Shown: positions 20,662-28,111 of the stretch, one piece after another | How the letters are laid out: the number at the start of each line of letters is the position of its first letter | Position numbering within the stretch: position 1 is the stretch's first letter | Assembly: GCA_905181615.1 (NCBI GenBank) | Contig: CAJIYH010000005.1 | Location: 1 to 64,000 of the forward strand | Length of the DNA stretch: 64,000 nt | Direction of reading: 5' to 3' | Source of the DNA: an uncultured Flavobacteriaceae bacterium | GTDB lineage: Bacteria > Bacteroidota > Bacteroidia > Flavobacteriales > Flavobacteriaceae | Program-made: the position numbers and the translations under genes | Notes under the pieces: generated by a model | What the model saw: the letters and a program-made list of their open reading frames with translations, nothing else | The model's database searches: none | What the model was told of the DNA's origin: nothing

Positions 20662-21078
20662 CTAATTTAATCGTTTCCATTTTTGAGTTCTACCTATAAA
20701 AGAAAAACCAATAAAACCCCGAACATTCAATTCAGATTTTCCGTTTAGGGTTAGTGTACAATCATACTCTTTTCCATTTGCTGGATCCAAGATGGTGCCT
20801 CCAGTCCAACTTCCATTTTCTTTAGACAACCCTTTTAAGATTAGAAGTCCTTCTATGGGGGTGTTTTTTTCAGAGCCTCTGCAATTACTACACAAACCTC
20901 CTTTGTCTTCTGGGAGTAAGAGCTTGTCAATTCGGCCGTATAGCTTATCATTCTCAATATACAATTTGATTATTGACTTTTCCACCCCTGTTTCGTCGTC
21001 TATTGTTACCCACTCCCCCTCAAAACTTGGAGTTTGTATTATAAAAGAAAGTATAAGATAGTAAACAGAAAGTGTCAT
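20662..21078 (-). CDS. DUF2147 exported protein
   Basis: A 138-residue protein: a short hydrophobic leader (LSVYYLILSFIIQ) followed by a DUF2147 beta domain. Diagnostic pieces are GEWVTIDDETGVEKSIIKLY, YGRIDKLL, GLLILKGLSKENGSWTGG, ILDPANGKEYDCTLTLNG and LNVRGFIGFSFIGRTQKW. The 'I-x-D-P-x-x-G-K-x-Y' and 'L-x-V-R-G-F-x-G' elements define the family. A Cys pair in LCSNCRG is typical of the Bacteroidota version. The function of the family is not established; a lipocalin-like envelope role is assumed. It precedes the PBP4-like gene in the same direction. Divergent from the small membrane ORFs to the right, with a candidate promoter for those in the gap. Confidence 0.85.
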   Translation of the reverse strand: MTLSVYYLILSFIIQTPSFEGEWVTIDDETGVEKSIIKLYIENDKLYGRIDKLLLPEDKGGLCSNCRGSEKNTPIEGLLILKGLSKENGSWTGGTILDPANGKEYDCTLTLNGKSELNVRGFIGFSFIGRTQKWKRLN

Positions 21079-21136
21079 GCTTTTTTGATTAAATATAAAG
21101 AAAAAATTCAGAACAGTTTTTCGTACATTAGTTGAA

Positions 21137-21166
21137 TTGTAACTATATAAAACAAAAATAATTTTG
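21137..21166 (+). promoter_or_regulatory. Bacteroidota-type promoter TTG-N19-TAATTTTG
   Basis: A TTG at 21137-21139 and TAATTTTG at 21159-21166 match the -33/-7 consensus (TTG / TAnnTTTG) with a 19-base spacer. It faces the two small membrane-protein ORFs, with transcription expected from about 21172. Sequence match only. Confidence 0.5.
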
Positions 21167-21343
21167 AGAATTTTAAAAATCCTTTTACTTATTGTATTAA
21201 TAGTTTTATGCCTATTATGTTTCGGAGTAGTAATTTTTATGCAATATTTTTCCAGTTATATTGAATACATATACCTAGGACTTGGAATCCTGTTTTTTAC
21301 CCTCTCCTATATTTTGCTTAAAAACATAAAAAACTCTAAATAG
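21164..21343 (+). CDS. Possible small membrane protein (TTG start or shorter ATG form)
   Basis: A 59-codon reading from TTG encodes two hydrophobic stretches (ILKILLLIVLIVLCLLCFGV and YIYLGLGILFFTLSYILL) and a basic tail, as in small inner-membrane proteins. The TTG falls inside the -7 box of the candidate promoter, so if that promoter is used translation would have to begin later, for example at ATG 21239 (34 codons with one membrane segment). Another in-line membrane ORF follows 36 bases later. I do not recognise a family. Treat as a tentative gene. Confidence 0.3.
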   Translation: MRILKILLLIVLIVLCLLCFGVVIFMQYFSSYIEYIYLGLGILFFTLSYILLKNIKNSK

Positions 21344-21379
21344 TTTTAAACAGAAATTCAGTAATCAAAAAAGAAACAA

Positions 21380-21613
21380 ATGTATTTTAGCGATAGTGAA
21401 GAATGGTTAGTAATACTTGCTGCTTCAGTAATTATAATTGGCTTGTTAGTAAAAACTTATCGTGATTATAAATCCATGACTTTTGATATGAATAAGAAAG
21501 TTGCTAAGCAAGAAGAAGATGAAGCTTACGTGAGAAAACTTAAGAAAGTAGTAGATGAAAAAAATCAGCAGCTCAAAAAAGTAATTGAACAAAAGAATAA
21601 GGCTAAAAAATAA
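21380..21613 (+). CDS. Small membrane-anchored coiled-coil protein
   Basis: A 77-residue protein with one N-terminal membrane helix (WLVILAASVIIIGLLV, residues 9-24). A charged stretch rich in Lys, Glu and Gln follows (residues 38-77, for example EDEAYVRKLKKVVDEKNQQL), which should form a cytoplasmic coiled coil. No enzymatic motif is present and I do not recognise a family. It is co-directional with the smaller ORF before it and the pirin gene after it. The pirin gene has its own -7-like box (TATATTTG at 21643-21650), so they may be separate transcripts. Sequence regularity and normal composition suggest a real gene. Confidence 0.6.
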   Translation: MYFSDSEEWLVILAASVIIIGLLVKTYRDYKSMTFDMNKKVAKQEEDEAYVRKLKKVVDEKNQQLKKVIEQKNKAKK

Positions 21614-21675
21614 AATAGGGTTTTTAAATAAAGAAAATCAGTTATATTTGTACCTACAAATGTTAAAAAAACTAT

Positions 21676-22389
21676 ATGCAAACTGTTTTTCATGCTGCAA
21701 AAAGCAGAGGCAATCAAAATCATGGGTGGCTGAACGCCAATCATTCTTTTAGTTTTGCTAATTACTACGATCCATCGCGAATGAATTTTGGAGCCCTAAG
21801 GGTTCTAAACGATGATGTTGTTGCTTCGGGAATGGGTTTTGGAACACACCCTCACAGTAACATGGAGATCATTACGCTTGTTCTAAAAGGAGATCTGGAG
21901 CACAAGGACAGTATGGGGCATTCAGAAGTAATTAAAGAAGGAGATATTCAGGTATTGAGTGCTGGAACTGGAATTGAGCATAGCGAGTATAATAAGAATG
22001 CAGATCGGCCGATTAACCTATTGCAACTTTGGATTTTCCCAAACAAACAAGAAGTAACCCCACGCTATGATCAAATGTCAATTAGAGATTTAAAGAAAGA
22101 AAACGAGTTTTATCAAATTCTATCACCTAATCCCGATGACGCCGGTGTTTGGATTCATCAAAATGCTTGGATGCATCTTGGAGATTTTATAGACAATAAA
22201 GAACAAACCTATACTTTGAAGGATAAAAATAATGGCGTGTATATTTTCATGTTAGCAGGTGAAGCCAAAGTTAACAAACAGGTCCTTGAAAAAAGAGATG
22301 CCTTAGGCGTTTGGGAAACAGAAACAATAAACTTTGAACCTAATCCTGGTGCAAAAATATTTTTAATAGAAGTACCCTTAAATTTTTAA
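21676..22389 (+). CDS. Pirin family protein (quercetinase-like bicupin)
   Basis: A 237-residue pirin. The N-terminal cupin carries the metal site: GTHPHSNMEIITLVLKG provides His-x-His and Glu-x-x-x-x-x-x-x-G, and GTGIEHSEYN supplies the third His. The leading SFSFANYYDPSRMNFGALRVLND is the family's most conserved segment. The C-terminal cupin (from about residue 150) is degenerate and lacks a full metal site, as usual in this subfamily (YhaK-like). Members bind Fe or another metal and some have quercetin 2,3-dioxygenase activity; the physiological role is mostly unknown. TATATTTG at 21643-21650 is a probable -7 element. A 44-codon ORF follows 9 bases after the stop. Confidence 0.9.
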   Translation: MQTVFHAAKSRGNQNHGWLNANHSFSFANYYDPSRMNFGALRVLNDDVVASGMGFGTHPHSNMEIITLVLKGDLEHKDSMGHSEVIKEGDIQVLSAGTGIEHSEYNKNADRPINLLQLWIFPNKQEVTPRYDQMSIRDLKKENEFYQILSPNPDDAGVWIHQNAWMHLGDFIDNKEQTYTLKDKNNGVYIFMLAGEAKVNKQVLEKRDALGVWETETINFEPNPGAKIFLIEVPLNF

Positions 22390-22398
22390 TTTCATCCT

Positions 22399-22533
22399 AT
22401 GAATAAATCAATTACAGCAGCAGAACTTTTAGAAGAACTGATTCAGAGAGTTGAATCGAATGACGTGAAAGACTCTGTTCACAAAATTAAAATCATGACT
22501 GCCATTGATATCATCCGAGAGAGGATACGATAA
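22399..22533 (+). CDS. 44-residue small acidic/helical protein
   Basis: A short ORF 9 bases after the pirin stop, same strand. It begins MNKSITAAELLEELIQRVES and ends AIDIIRERIR. It is predicted to be two amphipathic helices with no signal or membrane segment. Codon choice resembles its neighbours and the spacing suggests co-transcription with pirin. I do not recognise the family. It has the look of a small regulatory or scaffold protein, but nothing in the sequence states a function. Confidence 0.5.
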   Translation: MNKSITAAELLEELIQRVESNDVKDSVHKIKIMTAIDIIRERIR

Positions 22534-22578
22534 GACCCATAAAAAACCATACACTTTTCATTAAAATAACTTCGTTGA

Positions 22579-22613
22579 TTTTGTAGATAATGAATGTAAT
22601 TCAATTACATTTG
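22579..22613 (+). promoter_or_regulatory. Candidate promoter for the glucan-locus regulator
   Basis: TTTTG at 22579-22583 and TACATTTG at 22606-22613 match the Bacteroidota -33/-7 pattern with a 22-base spacer. Transcription would begin near 22619, which favours the ATG at 22644 over the one at 22590. Confidence 0.45.
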
Positions 22614-22643
22614 TTTACAAATTGTCTTCAATTACAGTGTTTT

Positions 22644-25430
22644 ATGAGGTTTAATGGCTTATTATTCTTTTGTTTTTTATCAAGTTTATTCTTGAACAGT
22701 CAAGAGATTCCACCTATACAAAAATACACTCCTCAGATTACAGGTTCTGGTAATCAAAACTGGATGATTACCCAAGGTGCTAATGAAAACATCTACTTCG
22801 CTAACAACAAGGGCCTACTCGAATTTAACGGATCTAAATGGAGTTTATACTCCAGTCCTAACGGTACAATTTTTAGATCGGTAAAAAGAATTGAAAACAG
22901 AGTATATACCGGAGCTTATATGGATTTTGGGTATTGGGTTCCCAAAGAAAACGGATTGTTAACTTATACTTCGTTGGTAGATGAGCTGGGAATTAATGTA
23001 TTAGAAGATGAGCAGTTTTGGAATATTTTAGAATTTAATACCCTTGTAATATTTCAATCTTTGGACCGCCTTATCATTATAGACCTCATAAATAATTCAG
23101 TCAAAACCATTGACCCGGAAGGCACCCTTTTGAAGTCTTTCAAAGTTGCCAATCAATTGTATTTTTTTGAAAACGGAAAAGGACTTTTTATAATTGAAAA
23201 AGGAAAGCCCAAATTAGTGACAGACTCCCCCCTATTTAAAAATCAAATTATTCTGGGCTTGTTTATCATAGATAATAAAAAAATCGTGGTTACCAATGAA
23301 TCTCAATTTTACAACATTACAGACCCTAAAAATATCACAAAATGGAATATTGCTGCTCAAAGCACATTAGCCCCTTACACGCTCTATAGTGTCCAAGAGT
23401 TGTATAATGGCAATCTTATCCTTGGGACTATTTCAAATGGTGTTTTTGAATTGAACCCAAAAGGGGAAATTGTTCAGGCATTAAACCAGAATAGAGGACT
23501 TTCAAACAATACCATTCTAAGTGTTTTCGAAGACAAACAAAACAATACCTGGGTTGGGCTTGATAACGGAATTAACTGCATTAATAATGCCGCTCCATTC
23601 TTTGAGTACAAAGAAGAGTGGGATGCACTTGGAACGGTTTACGGCTCGCGAAGCTTCGAAGGATACGATTATCTTGGAACAAATAGAGGACTATATGCTA
23701 AAAAGAAATCTGAGAAAAACTATACCATAATTCCAGAAACATCTGGGCAGGTTTGGAATTTACAATTAATTCAAAACACCTTATTCTGTGGACATGACAA
23801 AGGAACTTTTGTGATTAATAAAAGGAAGGCGGTAAAAGTTGGCTCAGTTGGAGGTTCTTGGATTTTTAAAGAACACCCTTCTAACAAAAACTTGGTGTTG
23901 CAAGGAAATTATAACGGAATCCATGTGCTCGAGCAGAAAAACGATACCTGGGAGTATCGAAACAAACTGGAGGGTTTTGATATTTCTTCCCGTTTGTTTG
24001 AATTTGTTAACGACACCACTATTATAGTAGGGCATGAATATAAAGGAGTTTATAAGCTAAAGCTAGATTCGAGTCTTTTGAACGTGACAAATCTAACCAA
24101 AGAGGAGTCCGTTAAAAAAGGAGTAAATGCTGGACTTACGTCTTTTGATCAGGAAATCTATTATTATTATAAAGAAGGAGTGTATAAGTATAATGTAAAG
24201 GAGGAAAAATTCATAAAAGACCTTGTGATTTCATCAATACTTAATAAAGAGGAATATGACACGGGTAAAATGGTAGAGGATGATCAGGGAAATCTATGGT
24301 TTATGACCAAAAATAAAATGCATTATTTCACAAAAGATGTATTTACAAATAAATTAATCCACCAATCCTTTTATTTAGATCGTAAAGACAGAAAAAGTAT
24401 TTCCGGGTTTGAGCACATTGCCCCAATTAATAGAACAAACTATTTGATTGGGTCTAGCGAGGGTTATATCGCAGTCAACCTAGAAAAAGTAAAGAAAATA
24501 AAACCACAGGTTAAGATTGACGCAATAACAACTAAAGACAGTTCGCGCGTTTCTTTAAAAACAACATTAAGTGTAAAAAATAAAAACAACAACCTTCTGA
24601 TCGAATACAGTGCAAATACATACCAAAAATATTATCCAGTTAACTTTCAATATAAATTAGAAGGAAATCAAGAAATTTGGAGCTCCTGGAGTGAACAGGC
24701 TTTTGTAAAATTTGAAAATTTAAATGCAGGGACCTATGTTTTTATGGTAAGAGCAAGAGTGCGTGATGAAATTTCCGAAACGCAAAAAACCGAGGAAATC
24801 TCGATTCTTCCTCCATGGTATTGGTCCAATACAGCAAATACAACTTATGTGTTTAGTTTTTTCTTGTTTGTGGGACTACTAAGAGGTTATTACGGCTGGA
24901 AAAACAGAAAAGAACAACTTAAAATAATTAAAAAGAACAATCAAAAAGCTGAATTACTAGAACTAGAAAATCAAAAAGAACTTATTCGGATCCGAAATGA
25001 ACAATTACAAAATGATATACAAAGTAAAAATAGAGAGCTTGCAATTGCGACCATGAGTACTTTAAAAAGAAATGATTTTCTTAATAAAATAAAGAAAGAT
25101 TTAGCCGACATGGAAGCACTTCCAAAAGTGGAGCAACTTATTAAAAAAATCAACAAGAATCTAAAAAAGAATGATGACTGGGAGTTTTTTGAAGATGCTT
25201 TTAACAACGCAGATAAAGGTTTTTTTAAAGAAGTTAAAGCCAAACATCCAAAGCTCACAAATAACGACCTTAGGCTATGTGCTTTCTTGCGATTGAACCT
25301 TTCTTCTAAAGAAATCGCACCTTTACTTAACATCTCTGTTCATAGCGTAGAAATTAAACGGTACCGCCTCAGAAAAAAGATGAATCTCTCTCGAGATCAA
25401 AGAATTGTAGATTATGTGATGACTTTGTAA
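22644..25430 (+). CDS. Membrane one-component sensor-regulator: propeller, Y_Y_Y, LuxR-type HTH
   Basis: About 928 residues. The signal peptide MRFNGLLFFCFLSSLFLNSQ is followed by a large periplasmic propeller of repeated strands (NIYFANNKGLLEFNG, NNTWVGLDNGINCINN, NLWFMTKNKMHYF). A Y_Y_Y (triple tyrosine) domain comes next (NFQYKLEGNQEIWSSWSEQ, LNAGTYVFMVRAR), then one membrane helix (YVFSFFLFVGLLRGYYGW). A cytoplasmic coiled coil and a C-terminal LuxR-type HTH (LTNNDLRLCAFLRLNLSSKE, ISVHSVEIKRYRLRKKM) complete it. There is no histidine kinase or receiver domain, so it links glycan sensing directly to DNA binding. It stands immediately upstream of the glucan genes and probably controls them through the repeats at 25462-25603. 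A start at 22590 is possible but would spoil the signal peptide. Confidence 0.9.
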   Translation: MRFNGLLFFCFLSSLFLNSQEIPPIQKYTPQITGSGNQNWMITQGANENIYFANNKGLLEFNGSKWSLYSSPNGTIFRSVKRIENRVYTGAYMDFGYWVPKENGLLTYTSLVDELGINVLEDEQFWNILEFNTLVIFQSLDRLIIIDLINNSVKTIDPEGTLLKSFKVANQLYFFENGKGLFIIEKGKPKLVTDSPLFKNQIILGLFIIDNKKIVVTNESQFYNITDPKNITKWNIAAQSTLAPYTLYSVQELYNGNLILGTISNGVFELNPKGEIVQALNQNRGLSNNTILSVFEDKQNNTWVGLDNGINCINNAAPFFEYKEEWDALGTVYGSRSFEGYDYLGTNRGLYAKKKSEKNYTIIPETSGQVWNLQLIQNTLFCGHDKGTFVINKRKAVKVGSVGGSWIFKEHPSNKNLVLQGNYNGIHVLEQKNDTWEYRNKLEGFDISSRLFEFVNDTTIIVGHEYKGVYKLKLDSSLLNVTNLTKEESVKKGVNAGLTSFDQEIYYYYKEGVYKYNVKEEKFIKDLVISSILNKEEYDTGKMVEDDQGNLWFMTKNKMHYFTKDVFTNKLIHQSFYLDRKDRKSISGFEHIAPINRTNYLIGSSEGYIAVNLEKVKKIKPQVKIDAITTKDSSRVSLKTTLSVKNKNNNLLIEYSANTYQKYYPVNFQYKLEGNQEIWSSWSEQAFVKFENLNAGTYVFMVRARVRDEISETQKTEEISILPPWYWSNTANTTYVFSFFLFVGLLRGYYGWKNRKEQLKIIKKNNQKAELLELENQKELIRIRNEQLQNDIQSKNRELAIATMSTLKRNDFLNKIKKDLADMEALPKVEQLIKKINKNLKKNDDWEFFEDAFNNADKGFFKEVKAKHPKLTNNDLRLCAFLRLNLSSKEIAPLLNISVHSVEIKRYRLRKKMNLSRDQRIVDYVMTL

Positions 25431-25461
25431 AGGTGTTTTTGTTCGTAAAAATACTTTACAA

Positions 25462-25477
25462 AAACTATACATAAACT
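25462..25477 (+). promoter_or_regulatory. Operator-like repeat, copy 1
   Basis: The 16-mer AAACTATACATAAACT contains two AAACT half-sites 11 bases apart, one helical turn. An almost identical copy (15 of 16 bases) lies inverted at 25588-25603. Both are in the 295-base gap between the sensor-regulator and the first glucan-locus gene, the natural place for its binding sites. Function is inferred. Confidence 0.4.
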
Positions 25478-25587
25478 TAAATATTTTGATATATTTAATA
25501 CCAACTACTTGTTTTGTAGCAATTTAATAATTAAACGGTTTTTAATACAAATAAAATAACAAAAAGCTATTTATTTTTAAACAGTTG

Positions 25588-25603
25588 AGTTTTTGTATAG
25601 TTT
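25588..25603 (-). promoter_or_regulatory. Operator-like repeat, copy 2 (inverted)
   Basis: Read on the minus strand it is AAACTATACAAAAACT, differing from copy 1 only at the variable eleventh base. The pair is in opposite orientation, with start-to-start distance of about 126 bases, roughly 12 helical turns. The rest of the 25431-25725 gap is very A+T-rich and shows no ORF. Confidence 0.4.
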
Positions 25604-25725
25604 ATTTTAAAAGCTAGTAAAGCATATTATTAGTAAATTTAACAACTTAAAAAGATTGATGCATTCATATTGAAATTTTAAATATAAATGAAAGTCAACA
25701 AAAAAACAACCAATAACAAAAAACC

Positions 25726-27189
25726 ATGAACCTAACTAAAAACTTATTTTACAGTCTATTTGCATCACTAATTATAATGGGATGTAGCAAAGATGACGAT
25801 GTTGCGCAAATAACAGGTCTCGACTTCACCATCACAGCAAACGCTGATGATCAATTACAGATTGATGTATTGCCTTCTGCAACTGGAGCAGCAACTTATG
25901 ATGTGTATTTTGACGCAGTTGGTGCGCCTACATCATTTTTAGCAACAACTGGGGATGCCATAACAAGCACTTATCCTGAAGCTGCTGCAACTTACACCAT
26001 CAAGGTAATTGCAAAAAACACAAACGGAGCTTTAGATGTCGAGTTGACTAAAAGTCATACTGTAGAATATGTTGCTCCAAGATCTATTTCTAATTTTGAA
26101 GGAAGCGATGATGTAACACTTGTAGACGCTACATCGGCAATAACAATTGTTGCCAATCCTGATGCATCTGGAAACAACACATCTGCTAACGTAGGTCAAG
26201 TTGTAAACGGAAGTGATTTATACGAAGCTTTTGTCTTTGCACCTAATACAACAATCAATATGACCGCTTCTAGTAATCAAGTAATCAAAATGGACTACTG
26301 GCAAGAAACTGCTGGAGATGTTCAGCTTTTAGCAAAACTTGAAGGGCAATCTAGTGATGATTCTACATTTTTACCCCTAGAAGTAGAAGTAACAGCTTCT
26401 GAAGCTGGATGGCAAACAGTAACTTTTGATTTTGCAAACAACAGAAGAAATAGCTATCCAAACGGAGATGCTGCTTTGGCAGACTTAGGTAACTACTATA
26501 AGTTAGCAATCTTTATTGGGTTTGGAACTGCAACACCCGGTACGTTCTACGTGGATAATATAACTGGTGGAATTGAGGGAGCTGCTGTTCCTGACACAGA
26601 TGGAGATACAGTAGTTGACTCTGTTGATACTTGTCCAAATGATGCTGGAGAAGTTGATAATGGCGGGTGTCCGTCAGTTAGTGCGCTTCCTGCTGATAAT
26701 TTTGAAGGTACTGGAAACATTGCTTGGAATGCTAATAATCTTGGAACTCTTTCGGGAGATGCAAATTTAATTACAGAAACTAACCCAAGTTCAACAGGAA
26801 TAAATACTTCTGCAAATTCTGCTAAATATGAAGATTATGGAGCTGGACAATATGCAAATGTTTCTTTTGATGTTTTATCACCGTTTGATCTTTCTATTAA
26901 TAATGTTATTACAGTAAAAGTATTTGTACCAACTCCATCAACTGCTTTTTCAGCACCAGCTCAACTTGAAATCAAACTTCAAGATAAGACTAGTTCTGAA
27001 CCATGGAATGGACAAGTATCTGTAATACAAAATTATACTTACGACACATGGCAAACACTAACGTTTGACTTTTCTGATCATGCATCTGCTACTAACTTCA
27101 GTAGGGTTGTTGTTCAGTTTAACGGAGAGGCAAACAACGAAGCAGTTACAGCTTATATCGATGATTTCGTTATGGGACCTGCTAACTAA
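25726..27189 (+). CDS. Surface glycan-binding-protein-like lipoprotein
   Basis: A 487-residue lipoprotein. The signal ends in LIIMGC (Cys20), followed by SKDDD, a surface-export signal in Bacteroidota. Residues 28-120 resemble an Ig/FN3-like module. Two carbohydrate-binding-like beta domains follow: residues about 122-285 (ISNFEGSDDV, GWQTVTFDFANN, GTFYVDNITGG) and about 325-487 (DNFEGTGNIAW, DTWQTLTFDFSDH, AYIDDFVMGP). They are internal duplicates joined by a thrombospondin type 3-like calcium repeat (DTDGDTVVDSVDTCPNDAGE). It has no catalytic motif. Placement before GH16/GH3 genes suggests it captures beta-glucan at the surface. It is the first gene after the regulator, where SusC/SusD would normally be found. 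A hairpin terminator lies 17 bases past its stop. Confidence 0.8.
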   Translation: MNLTKNLFYSLFASLIIMGCSKDDDVAQITGLDFTITANADDQLQIDVLPSATGAATYDVYFDAVGAPTSFLATTGDAITSTYPEAAATYTIKVIAKNTNGALDVELTKSHTVEYVAPRSISNFEGSDDVTLVDATSAITIVANPDASGNNTSANVGQVVNGSDLYEAFVFAPNTTINMTASSNQVIKMDYWQETAGDVQLLAKLEGQSSDDSTFLPLEVEVTASEAGWQTVTFDFANNRRNSYPNGDAALADLGNYYKLAIFIGFGTATPGTFYVDNITGGIEGAAVPDTDGDTVVDSVDTCPNDAGEVDNGGCPSVSALPADNFEGTGNIAWNANNLGTLSGDANLITETNPSSTGINTSANSAKYEDYGAGQYANVSFDVLSPFDLSINNVITVKVFVPTPSTAFSAPAQLEIKLQDKTSSEPWNGQVSVIQNYTYDTWQTLTFDFSDHASATNFSRVVVQFNGEANNEAVTAYIDDFVMGPAN

Positions 27190-27205
27190 TTTCAATTTCA
27201 TATTA

Positions 27206-27233
27206 AACCCCCTTTTTTCAAGGGGGTTTTTTT
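27206..27233 (+). terminator. Hairpin terminator between the lipoprotein and GH16 genes
   Basis: CCCCCTT and AAGGGGG pair around a short T-rich loop, followed by seven T. It is 17 bases after the lipoprotein stop and 40 bases before the GH16 start. It may give partial termination, so that the binding protein is made in excess of the enzymes. Confidence 0.75.
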
Positions 27234-27273
27234 ATGAAAAAAAACAATTATAATTCACTTATCTCCAACGGTA

Positions 27274-28086
27274 ATGAAACTAAAAAACTTAACAATATTA
27301 AATTTATTTGTTGTTCTCCTATTAATCTCTTGCGGTTCAGGTGACGATTCTACAGTTCCAATTGAAATAGATGATGAACAGTTGAATGACACTTTGGTTT
27401 GGACGGATGAATTCACTGATAATGGATCACCAAATAGCTCTAAATGGACTTATGATATTGGAAATAATGGCTGGGGAAATAATGAAGTACAATTTTATAC
27501 AGATAGAACTCAAAATGCTGTTGCCAGGGATGGAATTCTTTCAATAACCGCTAGAAAAGAAAATTACAATGGATCTAACTACACTTCGTCAAGGCTAAAA
27601 ACACAAGGGAAATATTTTTTCACCTATGGTAAAGTTGAAGTTCGAGCAAAATTACCAGCTTCTGCAGGTACATGGCCTGCAATCTGGATGCTTGGAGCAA
27701 ATTTTCCGTCAGTTGGTTGGCCAGCATGTGGTGAAATTGATATTATGGAACAAAAAGGATGGGATAAAACTAAAGTAGCCTCTACTTTACATAATCTTTC
27801 AAGTTCTGGAGATAGTAGAAATACTAGAGAAACCAGTCTGCCGGATTCATCTTCTGAATTTCATGTATATGGAATGAACTGGACCAGAGAAAAAATAGAA
27901 TTCTCAGTTGATGGGACTATTTATTACACCTATAGTCCATCTAATAAAACTAGTGAGAATTGGCCTTATAATGAACCCCAATTTATAATACTGAATGTTG
28001 CAATGGGAGGTACTCTCGGTGGAGATATTCCAAGTGATTTCTCAGAAAGCAAAATGGAGATTGACTATGTCAGAGTATACCAATAA
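27274..28086 (+). CDS. GH16 endo-beta-1,3-glucanase (laminarinase), lipoprotein
   Basis: A 270-residue GH16 enzyme. The lipoprotein signal ends LLLISC (Cys20) and is followed by GSGDD, so it is probably surface-anchored. The catalytic motif E-x-D-x-x-E is GEIDIMEQKG, with Glu154 as nucleophile, Asp156, and Glu159 as acid/base. NNGWGNNEVQFYTDR and TWPAIWMLGANF are typical of the laminarinase subgroup, and the lack of an extra residue in the motif (EIDIME) also fits. The last strand MEIDYVRVYQ closes the beta-sandwich, so no extra CBM is attached. It should cut beta-1,3-glucans such as laminarin at the cell surface. The GH3 and second GH16 genes follow within 30 bases of each other. Confidence 0.92.
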   Translation: MKLKNLTILNLFVVLLLISCGSGDDSTVPIEIDDEQLNDTLVWTDEFTDNGSPNSSKWTYDIGNNGWGNNEVQFYTDRTQNAVARDGILSITARKENYNGSNYTSSRLKTQGKYFFTYGKVEVRAKLPASAGTWPAIWMLGANFPSVGWPACGEIDIMEQKGWDKTKVASTLHNLSSSGDSRNTRETSLPDSSSEFHVYGMNWTREKIEFSVDGTIYYTYSPSNKTSENWPYNEPQFIILNVAMGGTLGGDIPSDFSESKMEIDYVRVYQ

Positions 28087-28111
28087 GCACAGCACAATTA
28101 AAAAAACTAAA

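Noticed and set aside
22590-22643. Earlier ATG for the sensor-regulator
   Set aside because: It lies inside the candidate promoter and would put 18 residues ahead of a good signal peptide.
27995-28111. Upstream extension of the GH3 gene
   Set aside because: It overlaps the GH16 end and adds nonsense residues before a good lipoprotein signal at 28112.
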